NCBI RefSeq assembly: GCF_900067135.1
Contig: NZ_FJUR01000001.1
Span: forward strand, 747,501 to 811,500
From: Rhizobium sp. 9140
Lineage (GTDB): Bacteria > Pseudomonadota > Alphaproteobacteria > Rhizobiales > Rhizobiaceae
Length of the DNA: 64,000 bases
Direction: 5' to 3'
In this document: positions 47,500 through 56,783 of the stretch, piece by piece
Layout of the letters: every line of letters begins with the position of its first letter
How positions within the stretch are numbered: the stretch's first letter is position 1
The notes under the pieces: model-generated
What the model saw: the letters and a program-made list of their open reading frames with translations, nothing else
The model's database searches: none
Told to the model about the DNA's origin: nothing
Position numbers and translations under genes: made by a program

Positions 47500-48399
47500 A
47501 TGACCTTCCAGCCCAGGATGAACAACAGGATTTCCGGTTTCGACGTGATCGGAACCTGGAACCGGCGCGTCTATAACGGCGTGGTTGCCGACCTCTGGGA
47601 CGTGCAATGCGCCCGGTTGGCGGGCGGCGTCTATGTGGCCGACGCGCCCCGGCTTTTCGTGGTGCTCGAAACCCTCGGAGATCCCGCGCGGCGCCTCTCC
47701 ATGGCGTCGATATCGACGGGCACGTCTTCCGCAGGGGAGCACGGCCTGCCCGGTTCGCCCTGCCGGCGCCTGTCCTATATTCCCGCCGGTATGGAGCTTC
47801 GCGCCGAGCTTCAGGGCATCAGCGCGATCCGCCATCTCGATCTGCATTTCGATGCGGCCGCGCTCGGCGAGCGCGTCGGCGGCGAGCTCGATCCCCTTGT
47901 TCTCGAACAGCCGCGGCTGATGTTTGCCGATCCGCGTCTCATTGCCGTGGCCGATCTTCTGGCGGCAGAATGCGCCGATCCGGATCCCTTGCACGATCTT
48001 TATGGCGACGGCCTTGCGCTCGGTCTCTTCATCGCTCTGATGCGCGTTCCCCCGCCCAGTCGTCGCTTGCGCGGGGCGCTCGCGCCCTGGCAACTGCGAC
48101 GGGCGACCGAGTTCATCGAGGCCCATTGCCTGCGCGGTATCCGGCTGGAGGAGCTGGCAGGGCTCACCGGCCTTTCCCAGTCGCATTTCAGCCACGCCTT
48201 CAAGGCCTCGACCGGCATGCCGCCGCACCAGTGGCAGATGAAGACGCGCATCGAGCATGCGAAATCCCTGCTGGCTGCCGGCAAGGCGAGCCTCAGCGAG
48301 GTCGCAGCCGTCACCGGTTTTGCGGACCAAGCGCATTTCACCCGGGCCTTTCGCAAGATGGCGGGCACCACGCCGGGCCGGTGGCTGCGCAGCCGTTGA
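47500..48399 (+). CDS. AraC family transcriptional regulator
   Basis: A 299-residue regulator with a variable N-terminal sensor region and a C-terminal double helix-turn-helix: IRLEELAGLTGLSQSHFSHA then LSEVAAVTGFADQAHFTRAF, ending in GTTPGRWLRSR. It lies just upstream of and co-directional with a TonB-dependent siderophore receptor. AraC regulators in this position usually activate the receptor when the siderophore is present, so this is the likely target. About 110 AT-rich bases precede it. Confidence 0.9.
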   Translation: MTFQPRMNNRISGFDVIGTWNRRVYNGVVADLWDVQCARLAGGVYVADAPRLFVVLETLGDPARRLSMASISTGTSSAGEHGLPGSPCRRLSYIPAGMELRAELQGISAIRHLDLHFDAAALGERVGGELDPLVLEQPRLMFADPRLIAVADLLAAECADPDPLHDLYGDGLALGLFIALMRVPPPSRRLRGALAPWQLRRATEFIEAHCLRGIRLEELAGLTGLSQSHFSHAFKASTGMPPHQWQMKTRIEHAKSLLAAGKASLSEVAAVTGFADQAHFTRAFRKMAGTTPGRWLRSR

Positions 48400-48630
48400 A
48401 GGACGGGATATCCGAGCACGCGTGGCGGATTTGCCGCAGTCTTGCCGTAGATGCTTCGCCTGAGAACATCGCCTCGGAATTGTTCAAAATCCGCAGGACG
48501 GATCAATCCGATCCCGCTTCCTTGAGCTATGCGAAACATGAGAAAACGCCTCATCTTCATGGGGCGACAGTGCCGGATAAGGAACAGGTGTCGGGGCCGT
48601 TCTGCCGGGTGGCCGAGATGGGGTGACGAC

Positions 48631-50844
48631 ATGATGGGGACAATCAACAAAAGCCGCAACGCGGTCTGGCTCGCGGGAGCCGCAGTCATCGCATGTGCGG
48701 CCGGCACATCCGCTGCACTGGCCCAAACCCCGCAAACCCAAGGCCAGGAAGTGCAGGGCCAACAGCCGACGCAACTGGAAGCCATCGTCGTGCGCGGCGG
48801 GCAGGCAACAGAGGGATCGGCAACCGGCCCGGTCGAGGGTTACGTCGCCCGCGACACGACGGCAGGGTCGAAATCGTCCATGCCGGTGACGGCCGTTCCC
48901 CAGTCGGTCTCCGTTATCGGCCGCAAGGAGCTGGATGACCGCGGCGTCGTCACCAAGATCGACGAAGCGCTGCGCTATACCGCCGGCGTCACCACCGAGC
49001 CCTTCGGCTCCGATCCGGATACGGACTGGTTCTACATCCGCGGCTTCGATGCGACGCAGTCCGGCGTCTTCCTCGACGGTCTCAATCTCTATTCCTACGG
49101 CTTTGGCGGCTTCCAGACGGATGCCTACATGCTGGAGCGCGTCGATGTGCTGAAAGGTCCAGCCTCCGTGCTTTATGGCGGCGCCACACCCGGCGGCATC
49201 GTCGATCTCATCCGCAAGCGCCCGCAGGACGAGGCCGTTCGCGAGGTCGAGGTCGGCATCAACAATTTCGGCAATGCCTTCCTCGGCTTCGACGTCAACC
49301 AGAAGGTCAGTGATGCCGTGACCTATCGCGTTACCGGCAAGGTGGCCGGCGGCGAACAGGAGAGCGACTACGCGAACGACCTGCGCGGCTTTCTCATGCC
49401 GCAGATCCGCTACCAGCCTGATGATGCGACCAGCCTGACCGTCTATGCCACCCTTTCCGGCCTTGACCAGCGCCACACCGGCAATGGCTTCCTGCCCTAC
49501 GAGGGCACCGTGGTGAACGCGCCCTTCGGCAAGATCGACCGCGACGCCTTCTTCTCGGAGCCGGATCTCGACACCGGCCGTTCCGACCAGCAGATGATCG
49601 GCTACGAAGCCGAGCACACGTTCGACAACGGGCTGAAGCTCTCTCAGAACCTGCGCTATAGCCACCTCGACAAGCATGAAGTGCTGTTCTACCCCTTCGG
49701 CTACGTCAACACGACGGACCCGGCAGCGCCGAACTACTACGATCTCTATCGCGTCGGCTTCGAGCACACGAGCAAGGTGGACAGCTTTGCCGTCGACAAC
49801 CGCGCCGAGATCAAGCTCGACACCGGCCCGGTCGAGCACAACCTGCTCGCCGGCATCGATTACAAGCACTACCGTCTCGACCAAGTCCAGGCCGTCCCGG
49901 CATGGCCGGCAGTGGCTACGCCGATCGATCCCCTCGATCCAATCTACGGCCTGCCGCAGCCGGGCCTCAGCGGCGTCTATCTCGATCAGGTGCTGACCCT
50001 GCAGCAGGTGGGCCTCTACGCGCAGGACCAGATGCGCTTCGGCGATGGCGTCCTCGTCACGCTCAACGGCCGTTACGACTATGTGGATACGCAGTCCGAC
50101 GCGCGGATCGGCACAAGCTACCGCAACAATGACAGCGCGCTCAGCGGCCGTGCCGGCCTTGCTTACGAATTCGACAACGGTATGACGCCCTATGTCAGTG
50201 CCGCCACTTTTTTCAATCCGCTGATCGGCACCTCCTATCTCGGCGGCGCTCTCAAGCCGGAGGAAGGTCACCAGTTCGAAGCCGGGCTGAAATACGTGCC
50301 CACCGCCATCGACGGCCTCTTCACGGTGTCGGTGTTCCAGATCGTCAAGGAAAACGTGGCGTTGACCCGGCCGGACTTCCTGCAGGAGCAGCTGGGCGAG
50401 GTCACCTCCACCGGCATCGAGCTCGAAGCCAAGGTCAATCTCGACGCGCACTGGTCGCTGCTCGGCTCCTATTCCTATACCGATCTTGAGATTACCGAGG
50501 ATCTCAATCCGGCCCTCGTCGGCAACCGTCCATACCTCGTGCCGAAGAGCCAGGCGGCCGTCTGGGTTGATTATGCGCTGACCGAAGGCGCGCTGGAAGG
50601 CATGAGCATCGGCGGTGGCCTGCGCTATCAGGGCACGTCGTTCGTGGACAACGAGAACACCCGCGAAGTGCCGGATGCGCTGCTCGCCGACGCCGCCATT
50701 CGCTATGAGAGGCAAGGCTGGGGTGCAGCCCTTAACGTCGCCAACCTCTTCGACAAGGACTATGTGAAGAGCTGCCAGGGCGTTTCCACCTGCGGCTATG
50801 GGGCAGGGCGCACGATCACGCTGAAGCTCAGCAAGGCGTTCTGA
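48631..50844 (+). CDS. TonB-dependent siderophore receptor
   Basis: A 737-residue outer-membrane receptor. The signal peptide (about residues 8-33, ending SAALA) is followed by a TonB-box-like LEAIVV. The plug domain has SVSVIGRKELDDRG, YIRGFDATQSGVFLDGLNLY, ERVDVLKGPASVLYGGATPG and GGIVDLIRKRP. A beta-barrel follows, ending in ITLKLSKAF with the terminal Phe needed for outer-membrane insertion. The family imports ferric siderophores of hydroxamate type; the exact ligand cannot be told. The start at 48631 was preferred because the signal peptide begins there. Confidence 0.92.
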   Translation: MMGTINKSRNAVWLAGAAVIACAAGTSAALAQTPQTQGQEVQGQQPTQLEAIVVRGGQATEGSATGPVEGYVARDTTAGSKSSMPVTAVPQSVSVIGRKELDDRGVVTKIDEALRYTAGVTTEPFGSDPDTDWFYIRGFDATQSGVFLDGLNLYSYGFGGFQTDAYMLERVDVLKGPASVLYGGATPGGIVDLIRKRPQDEAVREVEVGINNFGNAFLGFDVNQKVSDAVTYRVTGKVAGGEQESDYANDLRGFLMPQIRYQPDDATSLTVYATLSGLDQRHTGNGFLPYEGTVVNAPFGKIDRDAFFSEPDLDTGRSDQQMIGYEAEHTFDNGLKLSQNLRYSHLDKHEVLFYPFGYVNTTDPAAPNYYDLYRVGFEHTSKVDSFAVDNRAEIKLDTGPVEHNLLAGIDYKHYRLDQVQAVPAWPAVATPIDPLDPIYGLPQPGLSGVYLDQVLTLQQVGLYAQDQMRFGDGVLVTLNGRYDYVDTQSDARIGTSYRNNDSALSGRAGLAYEFDNGMTPYVSAATFFNPLIGTSYLGGALKPEEGHQFEAGLKYVPTAIDGLFTVSVFQIVKENVALTRPDFLQEQLGEVTSTGIELEAKVNLDAHWSLLGSYSYTDLEITEDLNPALVGNRPYLVPKSQAAVWVDYALTEGALEGMSIGGGLRYQGTSFVDNENTREVPDALLADAAIRYERQGWGAALNVANLFDKDYVKSCQGVSTCGYGAGRTITLKLSKAF

Positions 50845-50883
50845 TCCCCGCCTGCGAAGGCTCGCATCACCCGTGAACAAGGC

Positions 50884-50930
50884 GAACCGCAGCAGATCCA
50901 GACAGGGATCGCCGCGGTTCTGTCGTTTGC
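50884..50930 (+). terminator. Terminator after the siderophore receptor
   Basis: gaaccgcagcagatcc (50884-50899) pairs with ggatcgccgcggttc (50906-50920) with one bulge, and tgtcgttt follows. It lies about 40 bases after the receptor stop. Confidence 0.65.
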
Positions 50931-51113
50931 GGATCGGAGGATGAAAGTTTTACCAGTTGAAAAATTTCGGGTGTATTTTCCCAAAGCCCGTGCAAGGATA
51001 CACCTCAATCAGGCCCGCCACAAAGCGCGGCTGGTTCCGCAGACATGCTTCCGACACAAGAAGAAGCGTGCGGGAGGACCCAGAAAACACATAGTAACAA
51101 ACAGGGCTGCACA

Positions 51114-52106
51114 ATGAAAAAAACCCTCCTCGGTCTCCTTGCCTTCTCGATGATGTCGGCCACGGCGCTGGCCGCCGACATCAAACCCGCGGTCATTTAC
51201 GACCTCGGCGGCAAGTTCGACAAATCCTTCAATGAATCCGCCTTCAACGGCGCCGAGAAGTTCAAGACCGAAACCGGTATCGCCTACCGCGAGTTCGAAA
51301 TCGCCAACGACGCGCAGCGCGAGCAGGCGCTCCGCCGTTTTGCCGGTGACGGCAATAACCCGATCGTCATGGCCGGCTTCTCCTGGGCGGCAGCGCTCGA
51401 AAAGGTTTCCGCCGAATATCCCGATACCAAGTTTTCCATCATCGACATGGTCGTGGACAAGCCGAACGTGAAGTCGGTGGTTTTCAAGGAGCAGGAAGGG
51501 TCCTATCTCGTCGGCGTTCTCGCCGGCCTTGCCTCCAAGTCGAAGACCGTCTCCTTCGTCGGCGGCATGGACATTCCGCTGATCCACAAGTTCGCCTGCG
51601 GCTATATCGGCGGTGCCAAGTCCACCGGCGCTGACGTCAAGGTGCTCGAAGCCTACACCGGCACGACGCCGGAAGCCTGGAACGACCCGGTCAAGGGCGG
51701 CGAAATCGCCAAGTCTCAGTTCGATCAAGGCTCCGATGTCGTCTATCACGCCGCCGGCGGCACCGGTGTCGGCGTGCTCCAGGCGGCCGCCGATGCGGGC
51801 AAGCTCGGCATCGGCGTCGACTCGAACCAGAACGGCATGCAGCCCGGCAAGGTCCTCACCTCCATGCTGAAGCGCGTCGATGTCGCCGTCTACGACAGCT
51901 TCATGAGCGCCAAGAACGACACCTTCAAGGTCGGCATTTCCAATCTCGGCCTGAAGGAAGACGGCGTCGGCTATGCGCTCGACGACAACAACAAGGCGCT
52001 GATCACGCCGGAAATGCAGGCCGCGGTCGACAAGGTCAAGGCTGACATTATCGCCGGCACGCTTCAGGTCCACGACTACATGACGGACGAAGCCTGCGCC
52101 TACTGA
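51114..52106 (+). CDS. BMP-family nucleoside-binding periplasmic protein
   Basis: A 330-residue binding protein of the BMP (basic membrane protein) family, which delivers nucleosides to ABC importers. The signal peptide KKTLLGLLAFSMMSATALA is cleaved before ADIKP; there is no lipobox cysteine, so it is a soluble periplasmic protein rather than a lipoprotein. Family motifs: VIYDLGGKFDKSFNESAFNG, FVGGMDIPLIHKFACGYIGG, VVYHAAGGTGVGVLQAA and GIGVDSNQNGM. It is separated from its presumed importer genes by slyX on the other strand. Confidence 0.92.
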   Translation: MKKTLLGLLAFSMMSATALAADIKPAVIYDLGGKFDKSFNESAFNGAEKFKTETGIAYREFEIANDAQREQALRRFAGDGNNPIVMAGFSWAAALEKVSAEYPDTKFSIIDMVVDKPNVKSVVFKEQEGSYLVGVLAGLASKSKTVSFVGGMDIPLIHKFACGYIGGAKSTGADVKVLEAYTGTTPEAWNDPVKGGEIAKSQFDQGSDVVYHAAGGTGVGVLQAAADAGKLGIGVDSNQNGMQPGKVLTSMLKRVDVAVYDSFMSAKNDTFKVGISNLGLKEDGVGYALDDNNKALITPEMQAAVDKVKADIIAGTLQVHDYMTDEACAY

Positions 52107-52174
52107 GGCGATCCGCGATACGGGAAAGCACCGTCGGCCCGTGTGGCCGGCGACGCATGCCCCTCGACGGCGTG

Positions 52175-52393
52175 TCAGTAATGCGGCGGCCGCGTGATCG
52201 CGGGGGCCTCCAGCGAGGTCTCTTCCAGCGTGAGGAACCGTTCGGTCAGCCGGTCCAGTTTCGTGCGAACCTGGTCCACGATCTTCCACTGTTCGGCAAG
52301 CTGCTGCGACAGGTCCTCGATCACGCGGGCTTGATGCGCGATCGTTTCCTCGATGGCCGTCATCCGTGTCTCGTCGGTCGTCATGATCGTCAT
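52175..52393 (-). CDS. slyX: SlyX family protein
   Basis: A 72-residue coiled-coil protein. The central ARVIEDLSQQLAEQWKIVDQ matches the SlyX heptad pattern, and the C-terminus ends APAITRPPHY, typical of the family (a PPHY end). The role is unknown; E. coli slyX lies near slyD. The frame starts at the ATG at 52393, with agagag upstream. It sits between the BMP gene and the ABC importer but on the opposite strand. Confidence 0.85.
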   Translation of the reverse strand: MTIMTTDETRMTAIEETIAHQARVIEDLSQQLAEQWKIVDQVRTKLDRLTERFLTLEETSLEAPAITRPPHY

Positions 52394-52617
52394 TCTCTCT
52401 TTGTCGCTGGCGGATCGTCTGCTCTCGTTATAGAGGGTTCGCCCGGCGGCAGGTCAAACGCGAAACAGCCGATCCGCTGATTTAGCGCTTCCGATCGTCG
52501 TGATCGATGTTAGCCTTAGGCTTCCCGCTTTCCTCAAAGCGGGCGGTCGGACAATCAAGCAAGCACCCGGCGGCACAGCCTGCCGACAACGGGTGCCGGG
52601 AACGGGATGCGGCTGCC

Positions 52618-54153
52618 ATGAGCGATATCGCGATTGAGCTTCGGGGCATCGACAAGAGCTTCGGCCCTGTCCACGCCAACAAAAATATCAACCTCGTCGT
52701 CAAAAAGGGAACGATCCACGGGATCATCGGTGAGAACGGCGCCGGGAAATCGACCCTGATGTCGATCCTCTATGGCTTCTATCAGGCCGACCGCGGCGAG
52801 ATCCTCATCGATGGCAAAGTATTGACGATCAAGGACCCGAATGCCGCGATCGCAAGCGGCATCGGCATGGTGCACCAGCACTTCATGCTGGTCGAAAACT
52901 TCACCGTGCTCGAAAACGTCATGCTCGGCGCCGAGGAAAGCCCGGTGCTGAACGCCTCGATCTCCAAGGCTCGCATCGAGCTGAAGCGGCTGGAGAAGGA
53001 ATATGCGCTGGAGGTCGATCCCGATGCCGTCATCGAGGAACTGCCGGTCGGGTTGCAGCAGCGCGTGGAGATTCTGAAAGCCCTCTACCGCAAGGCCGAT
53101 ATTCTCATTCTCGACGAGCCCACGGGCGTTCTCACCCCGCCGGAAGCCGATCACCTGTTCCGCATTCTCGAGCAGCTGAAAAACGAGGGTAAGACGATCA
53201 TCCTGATCACCCACAAGCTGCGCGAGATCATGGCCGTCACCGACGCGGTTTCCGTCATGCGCCGCGGCGAGATGGTCGCGACGCGCGAAACAGACAAGAC
53301 CTCGGTCGAGGAACTGGCCGAGCTGATGGTCGGGCGCCGCGTGCTTCTCCGCGTCGAGAAGGGCGAGGCCCGCCCCGGCGACGTCAAGCTTTCGGTGCGC
53401 AATCTCACGGTTCGCGACATCAGGGGCGTCACCATGGTCGATGGCGTCTCCTTCGATATCCGGGCCGGCGAGATCGTCGGCATTGCCGGCGTCGCGGGCA
53501 ATGGCCAGTCCGAGCTTCTCGAAGCCATTGCCGGCATCCGCCGCGCCACCGGCGGCACGGTCGAACTCAATGGCTCCACGGTCGATGTCACCGGCCTTGC
53601 CGACCCGGCCGAACTGCGCACGCGCGGCCTTGCCCATGTTCCGGAAGACCGCCATCACGTCGGCCTCGTGCTCAAATTCGAGGAAAGCGAAAACGCCATT
53701 CTCGGCTATCACCGCGATCCCGCCTATAAGAAGGGCGCCCTGCTCGATGTCGCCGCCATGCGTGCGGATGCCGAGGCGAATATCGCCCGATACGACATTC
53801 GTCCGCCGAACCCGCGCCTGAAGACGGCGAATTTCTCTGGCGGCAATCAGCAGAAGATCGTGCTGGCGCGCGAGATGGAGCGCAATCCCGACGTGCTGAT
53901 CATCGGGCAGCCCACCCGCGGCGTCGATGTCGGCGCTATCGAATTCATTCACAAGCGGATCATCGAGATGCGCGATCAAGGCAAGGCCGTTCTCCTGGTC
54001 TCGGTCGAGCTCGACGAGATCCGCGCTCTGTCGGACCGGATCCTCGTGATGTTCGCCGGGCGCGTCGTCGGCGAGCGGACCTCCGACGCCGACGAGGGCG
54101 ATCTCGGCCTGTTGATGGCCGGCGTCGAAAACCGCATGGAGGCCGCCCAGTGA
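52618..54153 (+). CDS. Nucleoside ABC transporter ATP-binding protein
   Basis: A 511-residue double ATPase. The first domain has Walker A GENGAGKST, HQHFMLVENFTVLENVMLG, the variant signature LPVGLQQRVEI and Walker B ILILDEPTGVLT. The second has the degenerate Walker A GVAGNGQSE, signature FSGGNQQKIVLAREM, and a Walker B ending in IIGQPTRGVDVGA with Gln instead of Asp-Glu, as in the NupA/YufO subgroup for nucleosides. The start at 52618 (MSDIAIEL) was taken at the domain start; the longer frame is not supported. It overlaps the permease by 4 bases. Confidence 0.93.
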   Translation: MSDIAIELRGIDKSFGPVHANKNINLVVKKGTIHGIIGENGAGKSTLMSILYGFYQADRGEILIDGKVLTIKDPNAAIASGIGMVHQHFMLVENFTVLENVMLGAEESPVLNASISKARIELKRLEKEYALEVDPDAVIEELPVGLQQRVEILKALYRKADILILDEPTGVLTPPEADHLFRILEQLKNEGKTIILITHKLREIMAVTDAVSVMRRGEMVATRETDKTSVEELAELMVGRRVLLRVEKGEARPGDVKLSVRNLTVRDIRGVTMVDGVSFDIRAGEIVGIAGVAGNGQSELLEAIAGIRRATGGTVELNGSTVDVTGLADPAELRTRGLAHVPEDRHHVGLVLKFEESENAILGYHRDPAYKKGALLDVAAMRADAEANIARYDIRPPNPRLKTANFSGGNQQKIVLAREMERNPDVLIIGQPTRGVDVGAIEFIHKRIIEMRDQGKAVLLVSVELDEIRALSDRILVMFAGRVVGERTSDADEGDLGLLMAGVENRMEAAQ

Positions 54154-55283
54154 GCAACCCTTACGCCAAACTGCCCGGCTGGGCCGAATACGGTCTCATC
54201 CCGCTCGTCAATCTCGTCGTCGCCTTCCTCGTCGCCGGTCTCGTCGTGCTGCTCGTCGGCGAGAGCCCGCTGGAGGCCGCCTACCACCTGATCAACGGCG
54301 CCTTCGGCCGCGGCGAATATATCGGCTTCACGCTCTACTACGCCACGACCTTCATCTTCACCGGCCTTGCGGTCGCGGTCGCCTCGCATGCCGGCCTCTT
54401 CAACATCGGCGGCGAGGGGCAGGCCTATGTCGGCGGCATCGGCGTCGCGCTCGTCTGCCTCTGGCTCGATCGCATCATGCCCTGGTACGTGGTCTTCCCG
54501 CTGGCCATCCTCGGTTCGGCCGCCTTCGGCGCCATGTGGGCCTTCCTGCCCGGCTGGCTGCAGGCCAAGCGCGGCAGTCACATCGTCATCACCACCATCA
54601 TGTTCAACTTCATCGCCTCGAGCCTGATGGTCTACCTGCTGACGCGGGTCTTGAAGCCGCTCGGCTCAATGGCGCCGCAGACGCGCACCTTCGAGGCGGG
54701 CGGGCAGTTGCCGAAGCTCGATTGGCTGCTCGGCATCTTCGGGCTCGACATCGGCAATGCGCCGTTCAACATCTCCTTCCTGCTGGCGCTCCTGGCCGCT
54801 TTTGGCTGCTGGCTGCTCATCTGGCGCACGCGGCTCGGCTACGAGATGCGCGTCATGGGCCACAGCCCGTCGGCCGCCCGCTATGCCGGTATCAAGGATG
54901 CCCGCATCACCGTCATCGCCATGATGATCTCGGGCGCGCTCTGCGGCATGATGGCGCTGAACCCGATCATGGGCGAGCAGTTCCGCATGCAGCTCGATTT
55001 CGTGCAAGGGGCCGGCTTCGTCGGCATCGCGGTCGCCCTCATGGGCCGCTCGCATCCGGCAGGCATCATTCCCGCCGCCATCCTCTTCGGCATGCTCTAT
55101 CAGGGCGGCGCCGAAATCGCCTTCGAAATGCCGACCATCTCGCGCGACATGATCGTCATCATACAGGGGCTCGTCATCCTCTTTGCCGGCGCGCTCGAAA
55201 ACATGTTCCGCCCGGCGATCGGTCGCCTCTTCGCCTCCGCCGCAAGCAGCCGTTCGGCATCGCCGGCCGTCAAGGGAGCCTGA
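54150..55283 (+). CDS. Nucleoside ABC transporter permease 1
   Basis: A 377-residue BPD_transp_2 permease with about 8-10 transmembrane segments. Family stretches: VASHAGLFNIGGEGQAYVGG, KRGSHIVITTIMFNFIASSL and GAGFVGIAVALMGRSHPAGI. It overlaps the ATPase by 4 bases and is followed after 3 bases by the second permease. It matches the NupP/YufP type. Confidence 0.92.
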   Translation: MSNPYAKLPGWAEYGLIPLVNLVVAFLVAGLVVLLVGESPLEAAYHLINGAFGRGEYIGFTLYYATTFIFTGLAVAVASHAGLFNIGGEGQAYVGGIGVALVCLWLDRIMPWYVVFPLAILGSAAFGAMWAFLPGWLQAKRGSHIVITTIMFNFIASSLMVYLLTRVLKPLGSMAPQTRTFEAGGQLPKLDWLLGIFGLDIGNAPFNISFLLALLAAFGCWLLIWRTRLGYEMRVMGHSPSAARYAGIKDARITVIAMMISGALCGMMALNPIMGEQFRMQLDFVQGAGFVGIAVALMGRSHPAGIIPAAILFGMLYQGGAEIAFEMPTISRDMIVIIQGLVILFAGALENMFRPAIGRLFASAASSRSASPAVKGA

Positions 55284-55286
55284 TCC

Positions 55287-56258
55287 ATGGATGCCTTTCA
55301 CATGCTGGTGACGGTGCTGGAATCGACCATCCGCGTTTCCGTGCCTCTCATCTTCGCGGCCCTTGGCGGCCTCTTCACCGAACGCGCCGGCGTCTTCGAC
55401 ATCGGGCTCGAGGGCAAGATGCTGGGTGCCGCATTCGCCGCCGGCGCGGTCGCCGCGGTGACCGGCAATGTCTGGGCCGGGCTTCTCGCCGCCATCCTCA
55501 TCTCGGTCCTCCTGTCGCTGGTGCACGGCTATGCCTCCATCACCCAGCGCGGCAGCCAGATCGTCTCGGGCGTGGCTATCAACTTCATCGTCTTCGGCTC
55601 CACCGTCATTCTGGGCGAAGCCTGGTTCCGCCAGGGCGGGCGCACGCCGGCGCTGGCAGGCGATGCACGGTTCTCGACCATCACCTTCCCCTTCGCCGAG
55701 GAGATGCGTCCGGTTCCGGTCATCGGGCCGATCTATGCGGACCTCATCTCCGGCCACTTCTTCCTCACCTATCTCGCCTTTGCCATGGTGCCGATCACCT
55801 GGTGGGTTCTCTACCGCACCCGCTTCGGCCTGCGCCTGCGCGCCGTCGGCGAAAATCCGGGTGCCGTGGATACGGCCGGCATCTCGGTCGTCTGGATGCG
55901 CTATCGCGCCGTCATCTGCTGCGGCATTCTCGCCGGTCTCGGCGGCGCCTATCTGTCGCTTGCCATGACCGCCGGCTTCGTCAAGGGCATGACGGCCGGC
56001 AAGGGCTATATCGCGCTCGCCGCGCTGATCTTTGCCAAATGGAAGCCGCTCAACGTCATGCTCGCCTGCCTGCTCTTCGGCTTCCTCGATGCGCTGGCCA
56101 TCCGCCTTCAGGGCAATCCGCTGCCGCTGATCGGGCAGATCCCGGTGCAGCTCATGCAGGCCCTGCCCTATATTCTCACCGTCATCCTGCTCGCCGGTTT
56201 CATCGGCAAGGCCGTGCCGCCCAAGGCCGGCGGGGTGCCCTACGTCAAGGAGCGCTGA
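55287..56258 (+). CDS. Nucleoside ABC transporter permease 2
   Basis: A 323-residue BPD_transp_2 permease of the NupQ/YufQ type. Conserved segments: LTERAGVFDIGLEGKMLGAA, ITQRGSQIVSGVAINFIVFG, GLRLRAVGENPGAVDTAGI and GMTAGKGYIALAALIFAKW. It pairs with permease 1. cdd follows after 4 bases, so the importer and salvage enzymes appear to be one transcript. Confidence 0.92.
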   Translation: MDAFHMLVTVLESTIRVSVPLIFAALGGLFTERAGVFDIGLEGKMLGAAFAAGAVAAVTGNVWAGLLAAILISVLLSLVHGYASITQRGSQIVSGVAINFIVFGSTVILGEAWFRQGGRTPALAGDARFSTITFPFAEEMRPVPVIGPIYADLISGHFFLTYLAFAMVPITWWVLYRTRFGLRLRAVGENPGAVDTAGISVVWMRYRAVICCGILAGLGGAYLSLAMTAGFVKGMTAGKGYIALAALIFAKWKPLNVMLACLLFGFLDALAIRLQGNPLPLIGQIPVQLMQALPYILTVILLAGFIGKAVPPKAGGVPYVKER

Positions 56259-56262
56259 TATC

Positions 56263-56655
56263 ATGGCGACCGATCTCTTCGAAGCCGCCCGCAAGGCCAT
56301 GGCGCTCGCGCATGCGCCCTATTCCAAGTTCCCCGTCGGGGCCGCCATTCGCGCCGAGGACGGCACGATCTACGCCGGCGCCAATATCGAGAACCTGTCC
56401 TTTCCCGAGGGCTGGTGCGCCGAGACCACGGCCATCAGCCATATGATCATGGGCGGCGCCCGCAAGATCCTCGAAGTCGCCGTCATTGCCGAAAAACTGC
56501 CGCTCTGCCCGCCCTGCGGCGGCTGCCGCCAGCGCCTGTCGGAGTTCGCCGAAGCCGGCACGCCCATCTATCTCTGCGACGAGACCGGCGTGCGGAAGAC
56601 GGTGATGCTGTCGGACCTCCTGCCGCATTCCTTCGCCACCGACACGATCGGCTGA
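56263..56655 (+). CDS. cdd: Cytidine deaminase
   Basis: A 130-residue homotetrameric-type cytidine deaminase converting (deoxy)cytidine to (deoxy)uridine. Zinc ligands appear in WCAETTAI (Cys with the catalytic Glu) and PPCGGCRQRL (two Cys). SKFPVGAAI and ANIENLSFPEGWC are also conserved. A Cys replaces the His of the E. coli dimeric form, as expected for the short class. Confidence 0.93.
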   Translation: MATDLFEAARKAMALAHAPYSKFPVGAAIRAEDGTIYAGANIENLSFPEGWCAETTAISHMIMGGARKILEVAVIAEKLPLCPPCGGCRQRLSEFAEAGTPIYLCDETGVRKTVMLSDLLPHSFATDTIG

Positions 56656-56783
56656 GCGCGCGCCAAAGGCCCCGAGCCTCCCATGGCTCCCGGCCCAAGG
56701 CCGTGAACGGCCGCGATTGGCTTTGCCAAACGGCGCCAAAACCTCTACCGCATCAGGACCGAACCCGCCCAAGGGAGGCACCT

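Noticed and set aside
51114..52106. BMP protein as a lipoprotein
   Set aside because: The signal peptide ends ALA-ADIKP with no cysteine at the cleavage site, so it is a soluble periplasmic protein.
54536..56446. 636-codon plus frame inside the nucleoside permeases
   Set aside because: It is the wrong-frame shadow of two real permease genes, rich in Arg, His and Ala, as expected for GC-rich antiframe sequence.
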